A DNA stretch of 64,000 nucleotides, taken from positions 1,177,001-1,241,000 of the forward strand of contig NZ_CP033580.1 of NCBI RefSeq assembly GCF_003722315.1, in the 5' to 3' direction. The position numbers were made by a program, and so were the translations under genes. Position 1 is the first letter of the stretch, and the number at the start of each line of letters is the position of its first letter. The DNA comes from Thermoanaerobacter ethanolicus JW 200 (GTDB taxonomy: Bacteria; Bacillota; Thermoanaerobacteria; Thermoanaerobacterales; Thermoanaerobacteraceae). Positions 16,876 through 29,361 of the stretch are shown piece after piece. The notes beneath the pieces are model-generated. The model was not told the DNA's origin, did not search any database, and saw nothing but the letters and a program-made list of their open reading frames with translations.

Positions 16876-16908
16876 CTTGGATTATATTGCATAAAAGAGG
16901 GTGAAGAT

Positions 16909-19245
16909 ATGACAGAAAAAAAGTATATATTGCCAATGATTCCTTTAAGAGGATTAACTATTTTTCCATACATGGTGCTTCATTTTGACATAGGAAGAGA
17001 AAAGTCAATTAGGGCTTTGGAAGAAGCTTTTATGAAAAATCAGTTGATATTTGTTACAACGCAAAAAGAAGCTGAGATAGAAGACCCTTCTATTGACGAC
17101 GTCTACAAAGTTGGCACTATTACAAAAGTCAAACAAATGTTAAAACTGCCAGGAGAACTTATAAGAGTTTTGGTAGAAGGGATAAGTCGTGCTGAAATTC
17201 AGCAAGTGACAAGAGATGATGAATTTTTTGAGGTAGAAGTTATAGAAAAAGAAGAGCAAAAAGAAATTGAAAAGACACCAGAGCTTGAAGCTTTAATGAG
17301 AAGTGTTATTTCTGCTTTTGAAGAATATGTAAATTTGACTTCGAGACTGCCTATAGATAGTTTATACAGTGTTATAAGCATAGAAGAGCCTGGAAGACTT
17401 GCAGATATGATTGCGGCTCACATATCTTTAAATACAAATCAAAGTCAGCAGCTTTTGGAGTGTTTTGATGTAAATAAAAGGTTAGAAACTCTTTTAGGGT
17501 TTTTAATGAAGGAATTAGAAATACTAAACATTGAAAGAGAGATAAATGCCAAAGTTAGAAGTCAAATTGACAAATTACAGAAGGAATATTATTTAAGAGA
17601 ACAGTTAAAAGCTATAAAAGCTGAATTAGGAGAGACAGATGAGATTGACCAAGAGATTGAGGAGTATGAAAAGAAAATAAATGAAAAAGATTTACCCGAA
17701 GAGGTTAGAAAAAAGGCGAAAGAAGAATTAAAACGCCTTTCTAAAATGGCGCCTGGTTCTGCAGAAGCTTCTGTAGTGCGAACTTATTTGGATTGGATTT
17801 TGGATTTGCCATGGAATTACGAAACAGAAGATATTTTAGATTTAAAAAGAGCACAAAAAATATTGGATGAGGACCATTACGGCTTAAAGAAAGTAAAAGA
17901 GAGGATAATAGAGTTTTTAGCAGTTAGAAGTTTTTACAACAAAATTAAAAGTCCTATTTTATGCCTTGTAGGTCCTCCAGGTGTTGGTAAGACTTCATTA
18001 GGCAGGTCTATAGCGCGGGCTATGAACAGAAAATTTGTCAGATTATCCCTTGGTGGAGTGAGAGATGAAGCAGAAATAAGGGGACATAGGCGTACCTACG
18101 TCGGAGCTATACCAGGAGGTATTATAAATTCCATAAAAATAGCCGGTTCAAAAAATCCTGTGTTTTTACTGGATGAAATAGATAAAATGAGCTCAGATTT
18201 TAGAGGAGACCCTGCTTCTGCAATGCTTGAAGTTCTTGACCCAGAACAAAACTCCACTTTTAGAGACCATTATCTTGATTTACCTTTTGACCTTTCAAAG
18301 GTATTGTTTATAACAACGGCTAATACGGTAGATACCATACCGGCACCTCTTTTAGATAGAATGGAAGTTATATATGTTTCTGGATATACTGAAGAAGAAA
18401 AACTTCACATTGCAAAAGATTATTTAATACCTAAGATTTTAAAAGAACATGGGGTGTCAGATAACAAAATAATAATCCAAGAATCTGCTATTTACGGAAT
18501 AATTTCAGAATATACTCGCGAAGCAGGAGTAAGAGGCTTAGAAAAGAATTTATCTCAAATTGTGAGGAAGGCTATAAAGAAGATAGTTGAAGAAAACGCA
18601 CAAGTAGTAAAAGTGGGAAAAAGAAATCTACAGTCTTATTTAGGCAAGCCTATTTACCGCCCTGATAAAGCAGATCAAAAAGACGAAGTAGGGATAGTTT
18701 TTGGACTTGCATGGACAAGGGTAGGAGGAGAAATTTTAACTGTAGAAGCTTCTATAATGCCAGGAAGTGGCAAGCTCAATCTCACAGGGCAATTAGGGGA
18801 TGTGATGAAGGAATCTGCACAAGCTGGTTTTAGCTATATAAGGGCGAATGCCGAGAAACTGAATATAGATAAAGATTTTTACAAAAATGTCGATATACAT
18901 ATACATGTGCCTGAAGGTGCAATTCCAAAAGATGGTCCTTCAGCGGGAATAACTATGGTTACTGCTATGGTGTCTGCACTTAAAAAAGTTCCTGTAAAAA
19001 AAGATGTAGCTATGACAGGAGAAATAACTTTAACCGGCAAAGTTTTACCTATAGGAGGAGTAAAGGAAAAAGTTTTAGCAGCTCACAGAGCAGGGATACG
19101 CAAGGTTATACTTCCTTTGGAAAATAAAAGAGATTTGGATGAAATTCCTCAAAGCGTAAAGAAAAAATTAGAATTTAAATTTGTTGAAAAAATTGATGAA
19201 GTTCTTGACTATGCCTTGTCTAAGGAGGGCATTTATGAAAATTAA
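16909..19245 (+). CDS. lon: ATP-dependent protease Lon
   Basis: Homo-oligomeric AAA+ serine protease that degrades damaged and regulatory proteins. From ATG 16909 it has 778 residues: a substrate-binding N-domain (about 1-200), a coiled coil, an AAA+ core with GPPGVGKT at 355-362, and a protease domain with the Ser678-Lys721 dyad (DGPSAG and GGVKEK). An in-frame ATG 45 bases upstream lies inside the preceding hairpin and lacks a ribosome site. The chosen ATG follows AGAGGGTG. Its end overlaps engB by 11 bases. Confidence 0.95.
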   Translation: MTEKKYILPMIPLRGLTIFPYMVLHFDIGREKSIRALEEAFMKNQLIFVTTQKEAEIEDPSIDDVYKVGTITKVKQMLKLPGELIRVLVEGISRAEIQQVTRDDEFFEVEVIEKEEQKEIEKTPELEALMRSVISAFEEYVNLTSRLPIDSLYSVISIEEPGRLADMIAAHISLNTNQSQQLLECFDVNKRLETLLGFLMKELEILNIEREINAKVRSQIDKLQKEYYLREQLKAIKAELGETDEIDQEIEEYEKKINEKDLPEEVRKKAKEELKRLSKMAPGSAEASVVRTYLDWILDLPWNYETEDILDLKRAQKILDEDHYGLKKVKERIIEFLAVRSFYNKIKSPILCLVGPPGVGKTSLGRSIARAMNRKFVRLSLGGVRDEAEIRGHRRTYVGAIPGGIINSIKIAGSKNPVFLLDEIDKMSSDFRGDPASAMLEVLDPEQNSTFRDHYLDLPFDLSKVLFITTANTVDTIPAPLLDRMEVIYVSGYTEEEKLHIAKDYLIPKILKEHGVSDNKIIIQESAIYGIISEYTREAGVRGLEKNLSQIVRKAIKKIVEENAQVVKVGKRNLQSYLGKPIYRPDKADQKDEVGIVFGLAWTRVGGEILTVEASIMPGSGKLNLTGQLGDVMKESAQAGFSYIRANAEKLNIDKDFYKNVDIHIHVPEGAIPKDGPSAGITMVTAMVSALKKVPVKKDVAMTGEITLTGKVLPIGGVKEKVLAAHRAGIRKVILPLENKRDLDEIPQSVKKKLEFKFVEKIDEVLDYALSKEGIYEN

Positions 19246-19819
19246 AACTGTAGAGCTGGTTCGTACTGCCTTTAATGAAGAGCAGTATCCTAAAGATAAT
19301 TTTCCTCAGATAGTAATCGTAGGAAGGTCAAACGTGGGCAAATCCACTTTGATAAATACTGTATTAAACAGAAAAAATCTCGCAAAGACAAGTTCTAAAC
19401 CTGGAAAAACTAGGGGCATAAATTTTTATTTGATAAATAATGGCTTTTATTTAGTAGACTTGCCGGGATATGGATATGCAAAAGTTTCAAAAGAAATGAA
19501 GAAACAGTGGGCACATAACATAGAGACTTTTCTAAATACTTCTAAGAATCTGCGGCATGCTTTGCTTTTAATAGATATACGTCGAACTCCTACAGAAGAC
19601 GATTTTTTAATGGTAAATTGGTTTAGACATAAAGAGTTACCTTTTACAGTGGTATTAACAAAAGCTGATAAGGTCAATAAATCAGAGATAGTAAATGCGG
19701 TAGAAGGCATTTGTAAAACTTTTAACATTGATAGCGAAAGAATTATAGTTTTTTCTTCTTTAAAGAAAATGGGAGTATCCCAAGTATTATCAATTTTTGA
19801 GGAGTGGACAAAAAAATAA
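19235..19819 (+). CDS. engB: ribosome biogenesis GTPase EngB (YsxC/YihA)
   Basis: Essential small GTPase for 50S subunit assembly. From the ATG at 19235 (after GGAGGG) it has 194 residues. The G motifs are GRSNVGKS (G1), the TRG region (G2), DLPGYGYAK (G3) and TKAD (G4). A longer frame upstream lies inside lon and lacks a ribosome site. The lon-engB overlap is the usual Firmicute arrangement. Confidence 0.93.
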   Translation: MKIKTVELVRTAFNEEQYPKDNFPQIVIVGRSNVGKSTLINTVLNRKNLAKTSSKPGKTRGINFYLINNGFYLVDLPGYGYAKVSKEMKKQWAHNIETFLNTSKNLRHALLLIDIRRTPTEDDFLMVNWFRHKELPFTVVLTKADKVNKSEIVNAVEGICKTFNIDSERIIVFSSLKKMGVSQVLSIFEEWTKK

Positions 19820-19906
19820 ATTTTTAATTTTGTAAAAAAACACGAGAAAATCGTTAAATTTTTGATTATTTTTGATGAAATAAAAAATTTAGCAGCATTA
19901 AAATTG

Positions 19907-19935
19907 TTGTGTTAGAACATTATAAGGGGTATAAT
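19907..19935 (+). promoter_or_regulatory. promoter upstream of the MpsC-like gene
   Basis: TTGTGT at 19907-19912 and TATAAT at 19930-19935 with a 17-base spacer, about 55 bases before the start codon. Confidence 0.55.
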
Positions 19936-19990
19936 TTTTATTAACTATTGATAAAAATTTTTGTTTTTATTTGTGCGGAGGGAGAAAATA

Positions 19991-20353
19991 ATGAAAGGGG
20001 TATTAGAAAGTAAAATAAACGAAGAAATGATAAAACTCACAAAAGAAGCAATTGGAAGAGGTGCAGAGGCAGCAAAAACCCGAATTTGCGAGGATATGAT
20101 TATTGTAAGGCTTAGTAAATCTTTGAGCCATGAGGAGATGCAAATTATATCTACTGAAGAGGGTAAAAGGCTGGTAAAACAATTAAGGGAGTTGTTGGAT
20201 GAAATATTAAAACCCAAGTTTAAGGAGATGATAATGCGCCTTACAGGTTGTAATGTTATAAGTATCTATAAGGATATGAATCCTCAAAAAGGAGAATACG
20301 TCTATCTATTTGTGTTAGACAAAAATCTAGAAGAAGAGTTGCGAAGTAGGTAA
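19991..20353 (+). CDS. MpsC-like (DUF2294) small protein
   Basis: A 120-residue soluble-looking protein beginning MKGVLESKINEEMIKLTKEAIGRG after GGAGGG. The pattern with RICEDMIIVRL, LTREE-like LSHEEMQIIS and a late Y-Y motif (GEYVYLFVLD) is that of the DUF2294 family, now named for MpsC of a cation-translocating membrane-potential system in staphylococci. No MpsA or MpsB partner is nearby. It lies directly before the ATP synthase operon, where atpI often sits, so a link to membrane energetics is possible but unproven. Confidence 0.65.
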   Translation: MKGVLESKINEEMIKLTKEAIGRGAEAAKTRICEDMIIVRLSKSLSHEEMQIISTEEGKRLVKQLRELLDEILKPKFKEMIMRLTGCNVISIYKDMNPQKGEYVYLFVLDKNLEEELRSR

Positions 20354-20402
20354 AAAACTGTAACAAATTGCTTATTTTTAACAACAAAGTAAATATACTA
20401 AA

Positions 20403-20431
20403 TTGAAAATCTTTCTTAATAAGTATATAAT
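20403..20431 (+). promoter_or_regulatory. promoter of the ATP synthase operon
   Basis: TTGAAA at 20403-20408 and TATAAT at 20426-20431 with a 17-base spacer. A strong GAGGAGGTGAGG ribosome site follows just before atpB. Confidence 0.7.
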
Positions 20432-20468
20432 TATACATGTTGGGGGTATATAAGAGGAGGTGAGGTAA

Positions 20469-21122
20469 TTGGAGATAGGGTCTTCAGTGGTATTTACCAT
20501 ACCGCTATTTGGAGGTATTCCTATTACAGAAACAATAGTAGTAGAATGGATTATAATGGCTGTACTAATTTTGGGTGCTGCTGTTGTTACTAAGGGATGG
20601 AAACTAGTTCCTGAGGGTGCACAAAATGTTGTAGAGCTTATGGTGGAGGAATTTAATAAATTTGTGGAAGGTGCTTTAGGAGAGCATTGGAGAGATTACG
20701 CTCCTTATTTAGGAACTGTAGCAGCTTTTTTGATTTTAGCCAACACTATAAGCATTTTTGGCTTAACACCTCCTACTAAAGATATTAGTACAACTTCAGC
20801 CCTTGCCATTATGTCGATTACTACTGTTATTATAGCTTCCATAAGAGCAAGAGGGCTTAAAGGGTACGTAAAGCACTTTTTTAAGTCTCCTATAAACCTT
20901 TTTATCAATGTTTTGGATTTATTTACAAGACCTTTGTCGCTGGCAGCCCGACTTTTTGGCAACATATTTGCAGCAGTTACGATAATGGAACTTATTGAAA
21001 GGGCTGTGCCAATAGTAGTTCCTGCAGTATTTAGTTTATATTTTGACCTTTTTGATGGATTATTACAGATGTTGGTATTTGTGTTTTTGACCATGTTATA
21101 TATTGAAGAAGCTATAGAATAA
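20469..21122 (+). CDS. atpB: F-type ATP synthase subunit a
   Basis: Membrane stator subunit that forms the two ion half-channels against the c ring. The 217-residue protein has about five membrane helices. The conserved helix containing the essential arginine is seen as SLAARLFGNIFAA. Translation appears to start at TTG, well placed behind GGAGGTGAGG. It is the first gene of the atpBEFHAGDC operon. No atpI is present upstream. Confidence 0.92.
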   Translation: MEIGSSVVFTIPLFGGIPITETIVVEWIIMAVLILGAAVVTKGWKLVPEGAQNVVELMVEEFNKFVEGALGEHWRDYAPYLGTVAAFLILANTISIFGLTPPTKDISTTSALAIMSITTVIIASIRARGLKGYVKHFFKSPINLFINVLDLFTRPLSLAARLFGNIFAAVTIMELIERAVPIVVPAVFSLYFDLFDGLLQMLVFVFLTMLYIEEAIE

Positions 21123-21191
21123 TGTATAATAAAAATAATGAAATGATTAAAAAATTTTAATAAAAATAAAAAAGAAAAGGAGAGGATTTAA

Positions 21192-21413
21192 ATGGATTTA
21201 TTAGCTATAGGAGCAGCTATTGCTGCATTAACAGGGATAGGTGCAGGTATTGGTATAGGTCTTGCGACAGGAAAGGCAGTTGAAGCTGTATCAAGACAGC
21301 CAGAAGCAGGTGGAAGGATTATGCAGCTTCTTTTATTGGGAGGCGCGCTTGCAGAGGCAACAGCTATTTACGGTTTGTTGGTGGCATTCCTGATAATAAT
21401 ATTAAAGCCATAA
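21192..21413 (+). CDS. atpE: F-type ATP synthase subunit c
   Basis: Two-helix rotor-ring subunit of 73 residues, with the polar loop SRQPEAGGR between the helices. The ion-binding carboxylate is Glu55 in ALAEATAIY. The residue after it is Ala instead of Ser/Thr, and helix 1 ([13 protein letters not shown]) lacks the Gln found in Na+-binding c subunits. A proton-coupled ring is therefore more likely. The coupling ion is inferred, not shown. Confidence 0.93.
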   Translation: MDLLAIGAAIAALTGIGAGIGIGLATGKAVEAVSRQPEAGGRIMQLLLLGGALAEATAIYGLLVAFLIIILKP

Positions 21414-21450
21414 GTTTGAGACAAATTTCCTGATGAAAGAAGGGAAAAAA

Positions 21451-21942
21451 TTGGGCATTTTTAATATATCGACTTTCATCTTTACAATAATTAATTTACT
21501 AGTTCTTTATTTTATTTTGAAATGGCTTCTATTCAAACCTGTTACACAATTTCTTGAAAATAGAGAAAACAAAATTAAATCCTCCTTAGAAGAAGCAAAT
21601 AGAGAAAGGCAAGAAGCTCATAATTTAAAAGCTAAGTACGAAGAAATACTAAAAAATGCTGATAATGAAGGAAAAGCTATTATTGAGAAGGCACAAAAGG
21701 CAGCAGAAGACAAAGCAAACAAAATTATAGAAAATGCCAATAAAGAGGCAGAAAATATAATAGAAAAGGCAAAAGAAGAGGCAATGTTAGAGAAAATCAA
21801 AGCTATGCATGATTTAAGGACAGAGATATCGCAATTAGTCATAGATGCCGCTTCCCGTGTGCTGGAGAAAAAGCTACCTGTTGCTGACGAAGACCTCATC
21901 AATGAGGTTATCGAGGAGGCGGGGGCATCATGGCACAAATAA
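21451..21942 (+). CDS. atpF: F-type ATP synthase subunit b
   Basis: Peripheral stalk subunit: one N-terminal membrane helix (about residues 5-28) followed by a long charged coiled coil. The start is uncertain. ATG at 21433 has no visible ribosome site, while TTG at 21451 lies 6 bases after AGAAGGG and gives 163 residues beginning MGIFNIST. I chose the TTG. The C-terminus overlaps atpH by 13 bases. Confidence 0.88.
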   Translation: MGIFNISTFIFTIINLLVLYFILKWLLFKPVTQFLENRENKIKSSLEEANRERQEAHNLKAKYEEILKNADNEGKAIIEKAQKAAEDKANKIIENANKEAENIIEKAKEEAMLEKIKAMHDLRTEISQLVIDAASRVLEKKLPVADEDLINEVIEEAGASWHK

Positions 21943-22463
21943 TTGCGAAGAGATACGCTTATGCCTTTTTTGATGTTGCGAAGCAGCAAAATAAAGTGAA
22001 AGAGTATTATGAGGAGTTAAATAAAGCAATTGAAATTCTTCAAGTGGATAAAGTAAAGCGGATTTTTAAGAATAAAAGTATTGATAAAACAAAGAAAATA
22101 GAATTTGTGGAGCAGATTTTAAAGGATACCGATAAAGAAGTTATCAATTTTATCAAAATAATAATATCAAAACATAGAGAAGATCTAATTGAAGACATTG
22201 GAAAGGAGTTTAAAAAGCTATACAAAGAGTATTTTAATATTACAGATGTAAAAGTCGTTTCTGCATATCCACTAAAAGAAGAAGTATTGCAAAAGCTTCA
22301 AGAAAAATTAGAGAAAAAGTTAGAAAAACATATCAATATCGAACCAATAGTAGATAAAAGCATATTAGGCGGTTTAAAACTTATTATTGGGAATACAATA
22401 ATCGATGGTTCAGTCAAAGCAAGACTTACTGCACTTCTAAAAAATATGCAACAAGCTGTGTAA
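21930..22463 (+). CDS. atpH: F-type ATP synthase subunit delta
   Basis: Connects the peripheral stalk to the top of the alpha/beta ring. The 177-residue protein starts MAQIIAKRYAYAFFDVAKQ, the family's N-terminal signature, and ends with the conserved LGGLKLIIGNTIIDGSVKARL motif that contacts subunit b. Its start overlaps atpF, so the two are translationally coupled. Confidence 0.92.
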   Translation: MAQIIAKRYAYAFFDVAKQQNKVKEYYEELNKAIEILQVDKVKRIFKNKSIDKTKKIEFVEQILKDTDKEVINFIKIIISKHREDLIEDIGKEFKKLYKEYFNITDVKVVSAYPLKEEVLQKLQEKLEKKLEKHINIEPIVDKSILGGLKLIIGNTIIDGSVKARLTALLKNMQQAV

Positions 22464-22488
22464 AATGAATTTAAGAAGGTGAAAAAGT

Positions 22489-24008
22489 ATGAGCATAAGA
22501 CCTGAAGAAATAAGCTCAGTTATAGAAGAAAAAATAAAAAATTTCGATTTTAACCTTGAAACTCAGGAAATTGGACACGTCATCCAATCAGGTGATGGAA
22601 TAGCGAAGATTTATGGCCTTGACAATGCTATTTACGGAGAAATGGTGGAGTTTGAAAGTGGAGTTGTAGGAATGGTCTTAAATCTTGAAGAAGATACCGT
22701 GGGTGTTGTTGTCCTTGGAGACCCCGAAAAAGTTAAAGAAGGGGATATAGTAAAAAGAACAGGCAGAATCATGGAAGTGCCTGTTGGAAAAGAAATGTTG
22801 GGAAGAGTTGTAAATCCTTTAGGAGAACCTATAGATGGTAAAGGACCTATAAATTATGAAACAAAACGTCCAATTGAATACCCAGCTCCACCAATAGTAA
22901 GAAGGAAATCTGTGGATACACCTTTACAGACAGGTATTTTAGCTATAGATTCTATGATTCCTATAGGAAGAGGGCAGAGAGAATTAATAATTGGAGATAG
23001 GCAAACAGGTAAAACTGCTATTGCTATAGATACTATAATAAATCAAAAAGACAAAGGAGTATATTGTATATATGTAGCTATAGGACAAAAGGCTTCAACT
23101 GTTGCAGGAATTGTAAACATGTTAGAAAAGTATGGGGCTATGGAATATACAACAGTTGTCGCATCAACTGCCAGTGATTCAGCTGCACTTCAGTATATTG
23201 CTCCGTATGCAGGTTGCGCTATGGGAGAACATTTTATGTATCAAGGCAAAGATGTACTTGTAGTTTATGATGATCTTTCAAAGCATGCTATTGCTTATAG
23301 AACTATATCTTTGCTTTTGAGAAGACCACCTGGAAGAGAAGCATACCCTGGTGATGTATTTTACCTTCATTCAAGACTTCTTGAACGTTCTGCAAGGCTT
23401 GCAGATGAATACGGGGGAGGTTCGTTGACGGCACTCCCAATTGTTGAGACATTGGCGGGAGATATATCTGCATACATTCCTACAAATGTAATTTCAATCA
23501 CAGATGGACAAATATACCTTGAGTCAGAGCTTTTCTATTCAGGAATAAGACCAGCTATAAATGTGGGTCTATCTGTATCCCGTGTTGGCGGTGCCGCACA
23601 AATAAAGGCCATGAAAAAAGTAGCTGGCCGATTAAGATTGGAACTTTCCCAGTATAGAGAGCTACAAGTTTTTGCTAGATTTGGTTCGGATTTGGATAAA
23701 GCAACACTTGAAGTTTTAAGACAAGGAGAAAGGATTGTTGAAATTACCAAACAGCCTCAATATCAACCTATGCCTGTTGAAGACCAAGTAATAGCTATAT
23801 ACACAGTGATGAATCGATATGTTACTGATATTGAAGTAGAGCAGGTGAGACCTTTTGTAAAAGGGCTCTTAGAATTTTTAGATTCAAATTATCCGGAAAT
23901 AAAGCAATCTATAAGAGAGACAAAAGATTTAACTCAAGAAACAGAAGAAAAATTAAAAGCTGCAATTGTAGAGTATAAGGAAAAGTACGCCGCAAAGGGT
24001 GATAATTA

Positions 24009-24009
<1 letters not shown>
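22489..24009 (+). CDS. atpA: F-type ATP synthase subunit alpha
   Basis: Non-catalytic nucleotide-binding subunit of F1, 506 residues. Walker A GDRQTGKT is at 169-176. [27 protein letters not shown] contains the region around the arginine-finger side and the [17 protein letters not shown] signature follows. It ends one base into the atpG start, so expression is coupled. Confidence 0.96.
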
Positions 24010-26290
<2,281 letters not shown>

Positions 26291-26300
26291 GGTGAAAAGA

Positions 26301-26714
26301 ATGGATAAAAATTTTCACCTCGAGGTTTTAACTCCTCATAGAAAATTTTACGAAGGGGATGTGGAAGAAATAATAGTGACCATAACCACAGGTCAAATAG
26401 GTATTTTAAAAGGCCACATCCCTCTGACAGCAGCCGTAGGTACAGGTACTTTACAGATAAAAAAAGACGGACAGTGGAGAGAGGCATTTATTTCCGGCGG
26501 CTTTATGGAAGTCAAAAGAGACAGTGTGACAATCTTGTCCAGTGCAGTAGAATGGCCCGAAGAAATTGATATAGCTCGTGCTCAAGCAGCCAAAGAAAGA
26601 GCAGAAGAAAAACTTAGGCAAAAAAGAAGCAAACAGGAACATCTTTTGGCAGAAGCAGCCTTAAAGAGGGCTTTGATGAGATTGCAAATTGCTAGCAAAT
26701 ATCAAAAAATGTAA
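26301..26714 (+). CDS. atpC: F-type ATP synthase subunit epsilon
   Basis: Regulatory rotor subunit with an N-terminal beta sandwich (FHLEVLTPHRKFYEGDVEEIIV, GQIGILKGHIPLTAAVG) and a C-terminal helical hairpin rich in Ala, Arg and Lys. A GTG 9 bases upstream is really part of the GAGGTG ribosome site, so the ATG at 26301 gives the natural 137-residue protein. It is the last gene of the operon. Confidence 0.94.
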   Translation: MDKNFHLEVLTPHRKFYEGDVEEIIVTITTGQIGILKGHIPLTAAVGTGTLQIKKDGQWREAFISGGFMEVKRDSVTILSSAVEWPEEIDIARAQAAKERAEEKLRQKRSKQEHLLAEAALKRALMRLQIASKYQKM

Positions 26715-26720
26715 AAATAA

Positions 26721-26758
26721 AACTTCCTACTGATGATTTTTAAAAGCAGTAGGAAGTT
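26721..26758. terminator. bidirectional terminator after atpC
   Basis: AACTTCCTACTG pairs perfectly with CAGTAGGAAGTT around a 14-base loop. A T run follows on both strands. It separates the convergent atp operon and the DMT exporter gene. Confidence 0.85.
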
Positions 26759-26763
26759 TTTTA

Positions 26764-27627
26764 TTATTTACTCACTTCCTTTTCAGGCAGTTCGGAAAGC
26801 ACTATACCTGCAAACATAAAAATTCCGCCTATTATTGCTCTAAAAGACATCACTTCTCCGGCAATTAAAAAAGCAGCTATTGCAGCGAAAACTGGCTCCA
26901 GTGCGAATATCAAAGCTGTATGAGTGGCAGTAGTGTAGGCTTGCATCGTGTTTTGGGCAACATATGCAAAAGCAGTTGCGAATACCCCTGTTATTATTAT
27001 AGCTGACCATACATCAAGAGAAGTGGGTATAAAAGGCTTTTCAAATATTAAACTCACAATTCCGCTTAAAACAGCAACTACTCCGATTTGAATAGTAGCA
27101 AGTAAATAAGTATCTAAAGTAGAAGCGTATTTTGCTATCAAAACAATCTGCATTCCAAAAGCAAAGGCACACAAAAGTGTCAAAAAGTCACCTATGTTAA
27201 TAGATAAGTCAATATTTGTAGTGAGCAGTATAAGTCCTATAAAAGCGAGGACAATTCCTAAAATTGCAGGCTTTGAAGGCTTTCTTTTAAGAAGCACTGC
27301 TTCTAAAATTGGCACTAACACTACGCTAAACCCTGTTATAAATCCTGATTTAGATGCTGTAGTGTATTTAAGTCCCATTGTCTGAAAGGCATAACCTAAA
27401 AAAAGCATTGTCCCAATTACTGAAGCAGCAGCCAATGTTTTATTGTCAATGTTTTTTAACTTTTTATGGAAGATTATTGCCAGAAGCAAAAAAGCCAATA
27501 AAAAGCGTATAAAAAGAAAATTGTACACAGGAAGTGTCTGTATAGCGTTTTTGACTATTATAAATGTAGCCCCCCACACCATAGTTACTCCGGTGAGCAC
27601 AATGTCGCTTTTTAATTGTTTGGACAA
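26764..27627 (-). CDS. EamA/DMT-superfamily transporter
   Basis: A 287-residue membrane protein with about ten hydrophobic helices arranged as two EamA repeats (MVWGATFIIVKNAI near the start, then the second half from about 145). Family members export metabolites or amino acids, but the substrate cannot be told. Translation starts at TTG, 8 bases after GAGGAGG. It begins 31 bases after nadE, so both are probably cotranscribed. Confidence 0.8.
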   Translation of the reverse strand: MSKQLKSDIVLTGVTMVWGATFIIVKNAIQTLPVYNFLFIRFLLAFLLLAIIFHKKLKNIDNKTLAAASVIGTMLFLGYAFQTMGLKYTTASKSGFITGFSVVLVPILEAVLLKRKPSKPAILGIVLAFIGLILLTTNIDLSINIGDFLTLLCAFAFGMQIVLIAKYASTLDTYLLATIQIGVVAVLSGIVSLIFEKPFIPTSLDVWSAIIITGVFATAFAYVAQNTMQAYTTATHTALIFALEPVFAAIAAFLIAGEVMSFRAIIGGIFMFAGIVLSELPEKEVSK

Positions 27628-27658
27628 CTTAAATTCCTCCTCAGAAGTTACTTAAAAA

Positions 27659-29290
27659 TCATAGTTTAAAGTTGTGAACGATTGGCATACGTCTTCCTGT
27701 TCCAAAGGCTTTGGTGGTGACTTTGAGTCCAGGTGCTGCTTGTTTTCTTTTGTACTCTACTCTGTTGACTTTATTTATAACATCTTTTACTAATCTTTCA
27801 TCATATCCTTTTTCTATTATTTCTTTTGCTGACCTGTTTTCCTCTATATACATTTTTAATATTTCATCCAAAATCTTGTAAGGAGGCAATGAGTCTTCAT
27901 CTTTTTGATTAGGTCTTAATTCTGCAGAAGGAACTTTTTCAATTATAGAAATTGGAATTATTTCTCTTTCTCTGTTTATATACCTCGCAAGCTCGTATAC
28001 CATTGTCTTAGGTACATCTGCAATTGGTGCAAGGCTTCCGCTCATATCTCCGTAAAGAGTGCAATATCCCATTGCCAATTCTGATTTATTTCCGGTAGTT
28101 AAAACAATGTGCCCTTCCCTATTTGATATAAACATTAAATAATTACCTCTTATTCTTGCCTGTATGTTTTCTTCTGCCAGGTCACCTATAACGCTGTTAT
28201 CCCCATTGAAAACGGATAAATAACTTTTGAACACAGGCTCTATTGGGATTACTCTAAATTCAACTCCCAAATTTTCAGCCAGTATTCTTGCATCAGTTTT
28301 ACTTCCTTCAGAGGAATATCTTGAAGGCATTGAAACTGCAAGAACATTTTCTTTTCCTAAAGCTTCTACTGCAATGGCACAAACTACTGCAGAATCTATT
28401 CCTCCGCTTAAGCCTACTACTGCCTTTTTAAAACCTGATTTTTTACAATAATCTCTTACACCAACTACGAGAGCATTGTATACCCATGATATATCCTCTT
28501 TTATCTCAGGTAACTCTTTAAAATTTTTAAGCTCTTCCATATCGACAATTTTAATGTCTTCCTCAAAAGCTTTAAGCTGCACAACTCTTTTGCCTTCTTC
28601 ATTTACTACAAAGCTAGAACCGTCAAATATCAATTCATCATTTGCACCAACTTGATTCACGTAAACAAAAGGAATTGCGTACTTTTTTATTTTTTTCTCT
28701 ATCATTTCTACTCTCATATTTTGCTTACCCAAGTAGTAAGGAGATGCTGAAATATTTATAAAAATATCAGGTTTTAGCTTAAATTGTTCTTCTAAAACAT
28801 CAACAGAATAATCTACATTTGGCTCAAAAACATAATCTTTCCATATGTCTTCACATATATTAACTCCTAATTTTATCCCTTTAAAAGAAGCTACCTTTCT
28901 TATTTGTGCTGGTTTGAAATACCTTTTTTCATCAAATACGTCATAGTTGGGAAGTAAAGTCTTATCAAAAACCTCGACTATTTTACCGTCATAAATAAAA
29001 AAAGCAGAATTATAAAGATTGCCTTCTGTGTCTTGCCTTACAGTACCAAGTATTACTCCGATTTGATAAGTAGCGGGCAAGACTATTTCATTTATATATT
29101 TTTCATTGGCCTCTAAAAAATCTTGCATAAACAAAAAGTCTTTAGGAGGATAACCTACAGTAGCTAGTTCAGGGAACACCACAAGGTCAGCTTTTTGGTA
29201 TTTTGCTGTATTTATAAACTCTACTATCTTTTCAAAGTTTCCTTTTATATCTCCTACAACTGGATTTATTTGTGCTAATGCAATTTTCAT
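27659..29290 (-). CDS. nadE: glutamine-dependent NAD+ synthetase
   Basis: Makes NAD+ from nicotinate adenine dinucleotide using glutamine as the nitrogen donor. The N-terminal nitrilase-type glutaminase has the triad Glu41, Lys110 and Cys146 (GVNICEDIW). The C-terminal synthetase has the ATP-pyrophosphatase loop SGGIDS at 295-300 and the later TTGNKSELAMGYCTLYGDM motif. At 543 residues it is a complete two-domain enzyme. A GGGGTG ribosome site precedes the ATG. Upstream is a short gap to the ABC transporter operon. Confidence 0.94.
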   Translation of the reverse strand: MKIALAQINPVVGDIKGNFEKIVEFINTAKYQKADLVVFPELATVGYPPKDFLFMQDFLEANEKYINEIVLPATYQIGVILGTVRQDTEGNLYNSAFFIYDGKIVEVFDKTLLPNYDVFDEKRYFKPAQIRKVASFKGIKLGVNICEDIWKDYVFEPNVDYSVDVLEEQFKLKPDIFINISASPYYLGKQNMRVEMIEKKIKKYAIPFVYVNQVGANDELIFDGSSFVVNEEGKRVVQLKAFEEDIKIVDMEELKNFKELPEIKEDISWVYNALVVGVRDYCKKSGFKKAVVGLSGGIDSAVVCAIAVEALGKENVLAVSMPSRYSSEGSKTDARILAENLGVEFRVIPIEPVFKSYLSVFNGDNSVIGDLAEENIQARIRGNYLMFISNREGHIVLTTGNKSELAMGYCTLYGDMSGSLAPIADVPKTMVYELARYINREREIIPISIIEKVPSAELRPNQKDEDSLPPYKILDEILKMYIEENRSAKEIIEKGYDERLVKDVINKVNRVEYKRKQAAPGLKVTTKAFGTGRRMPIVHNFKL

Positions 29291-29361
29291 TAGTTTTCAC
29301 CCCGCATTTATAGTACTACAATACATATTTTAGCACATAAAAAGACAAAAAACACTGTTTT

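Noticed and set aside
16864-16908. Upstream start for lon adding 15 residues
   Set aside because: The ATG lies in the hairpin and has no ribosome site; the ATG at 16909 has one and begins with the usual Lon N-terminus.
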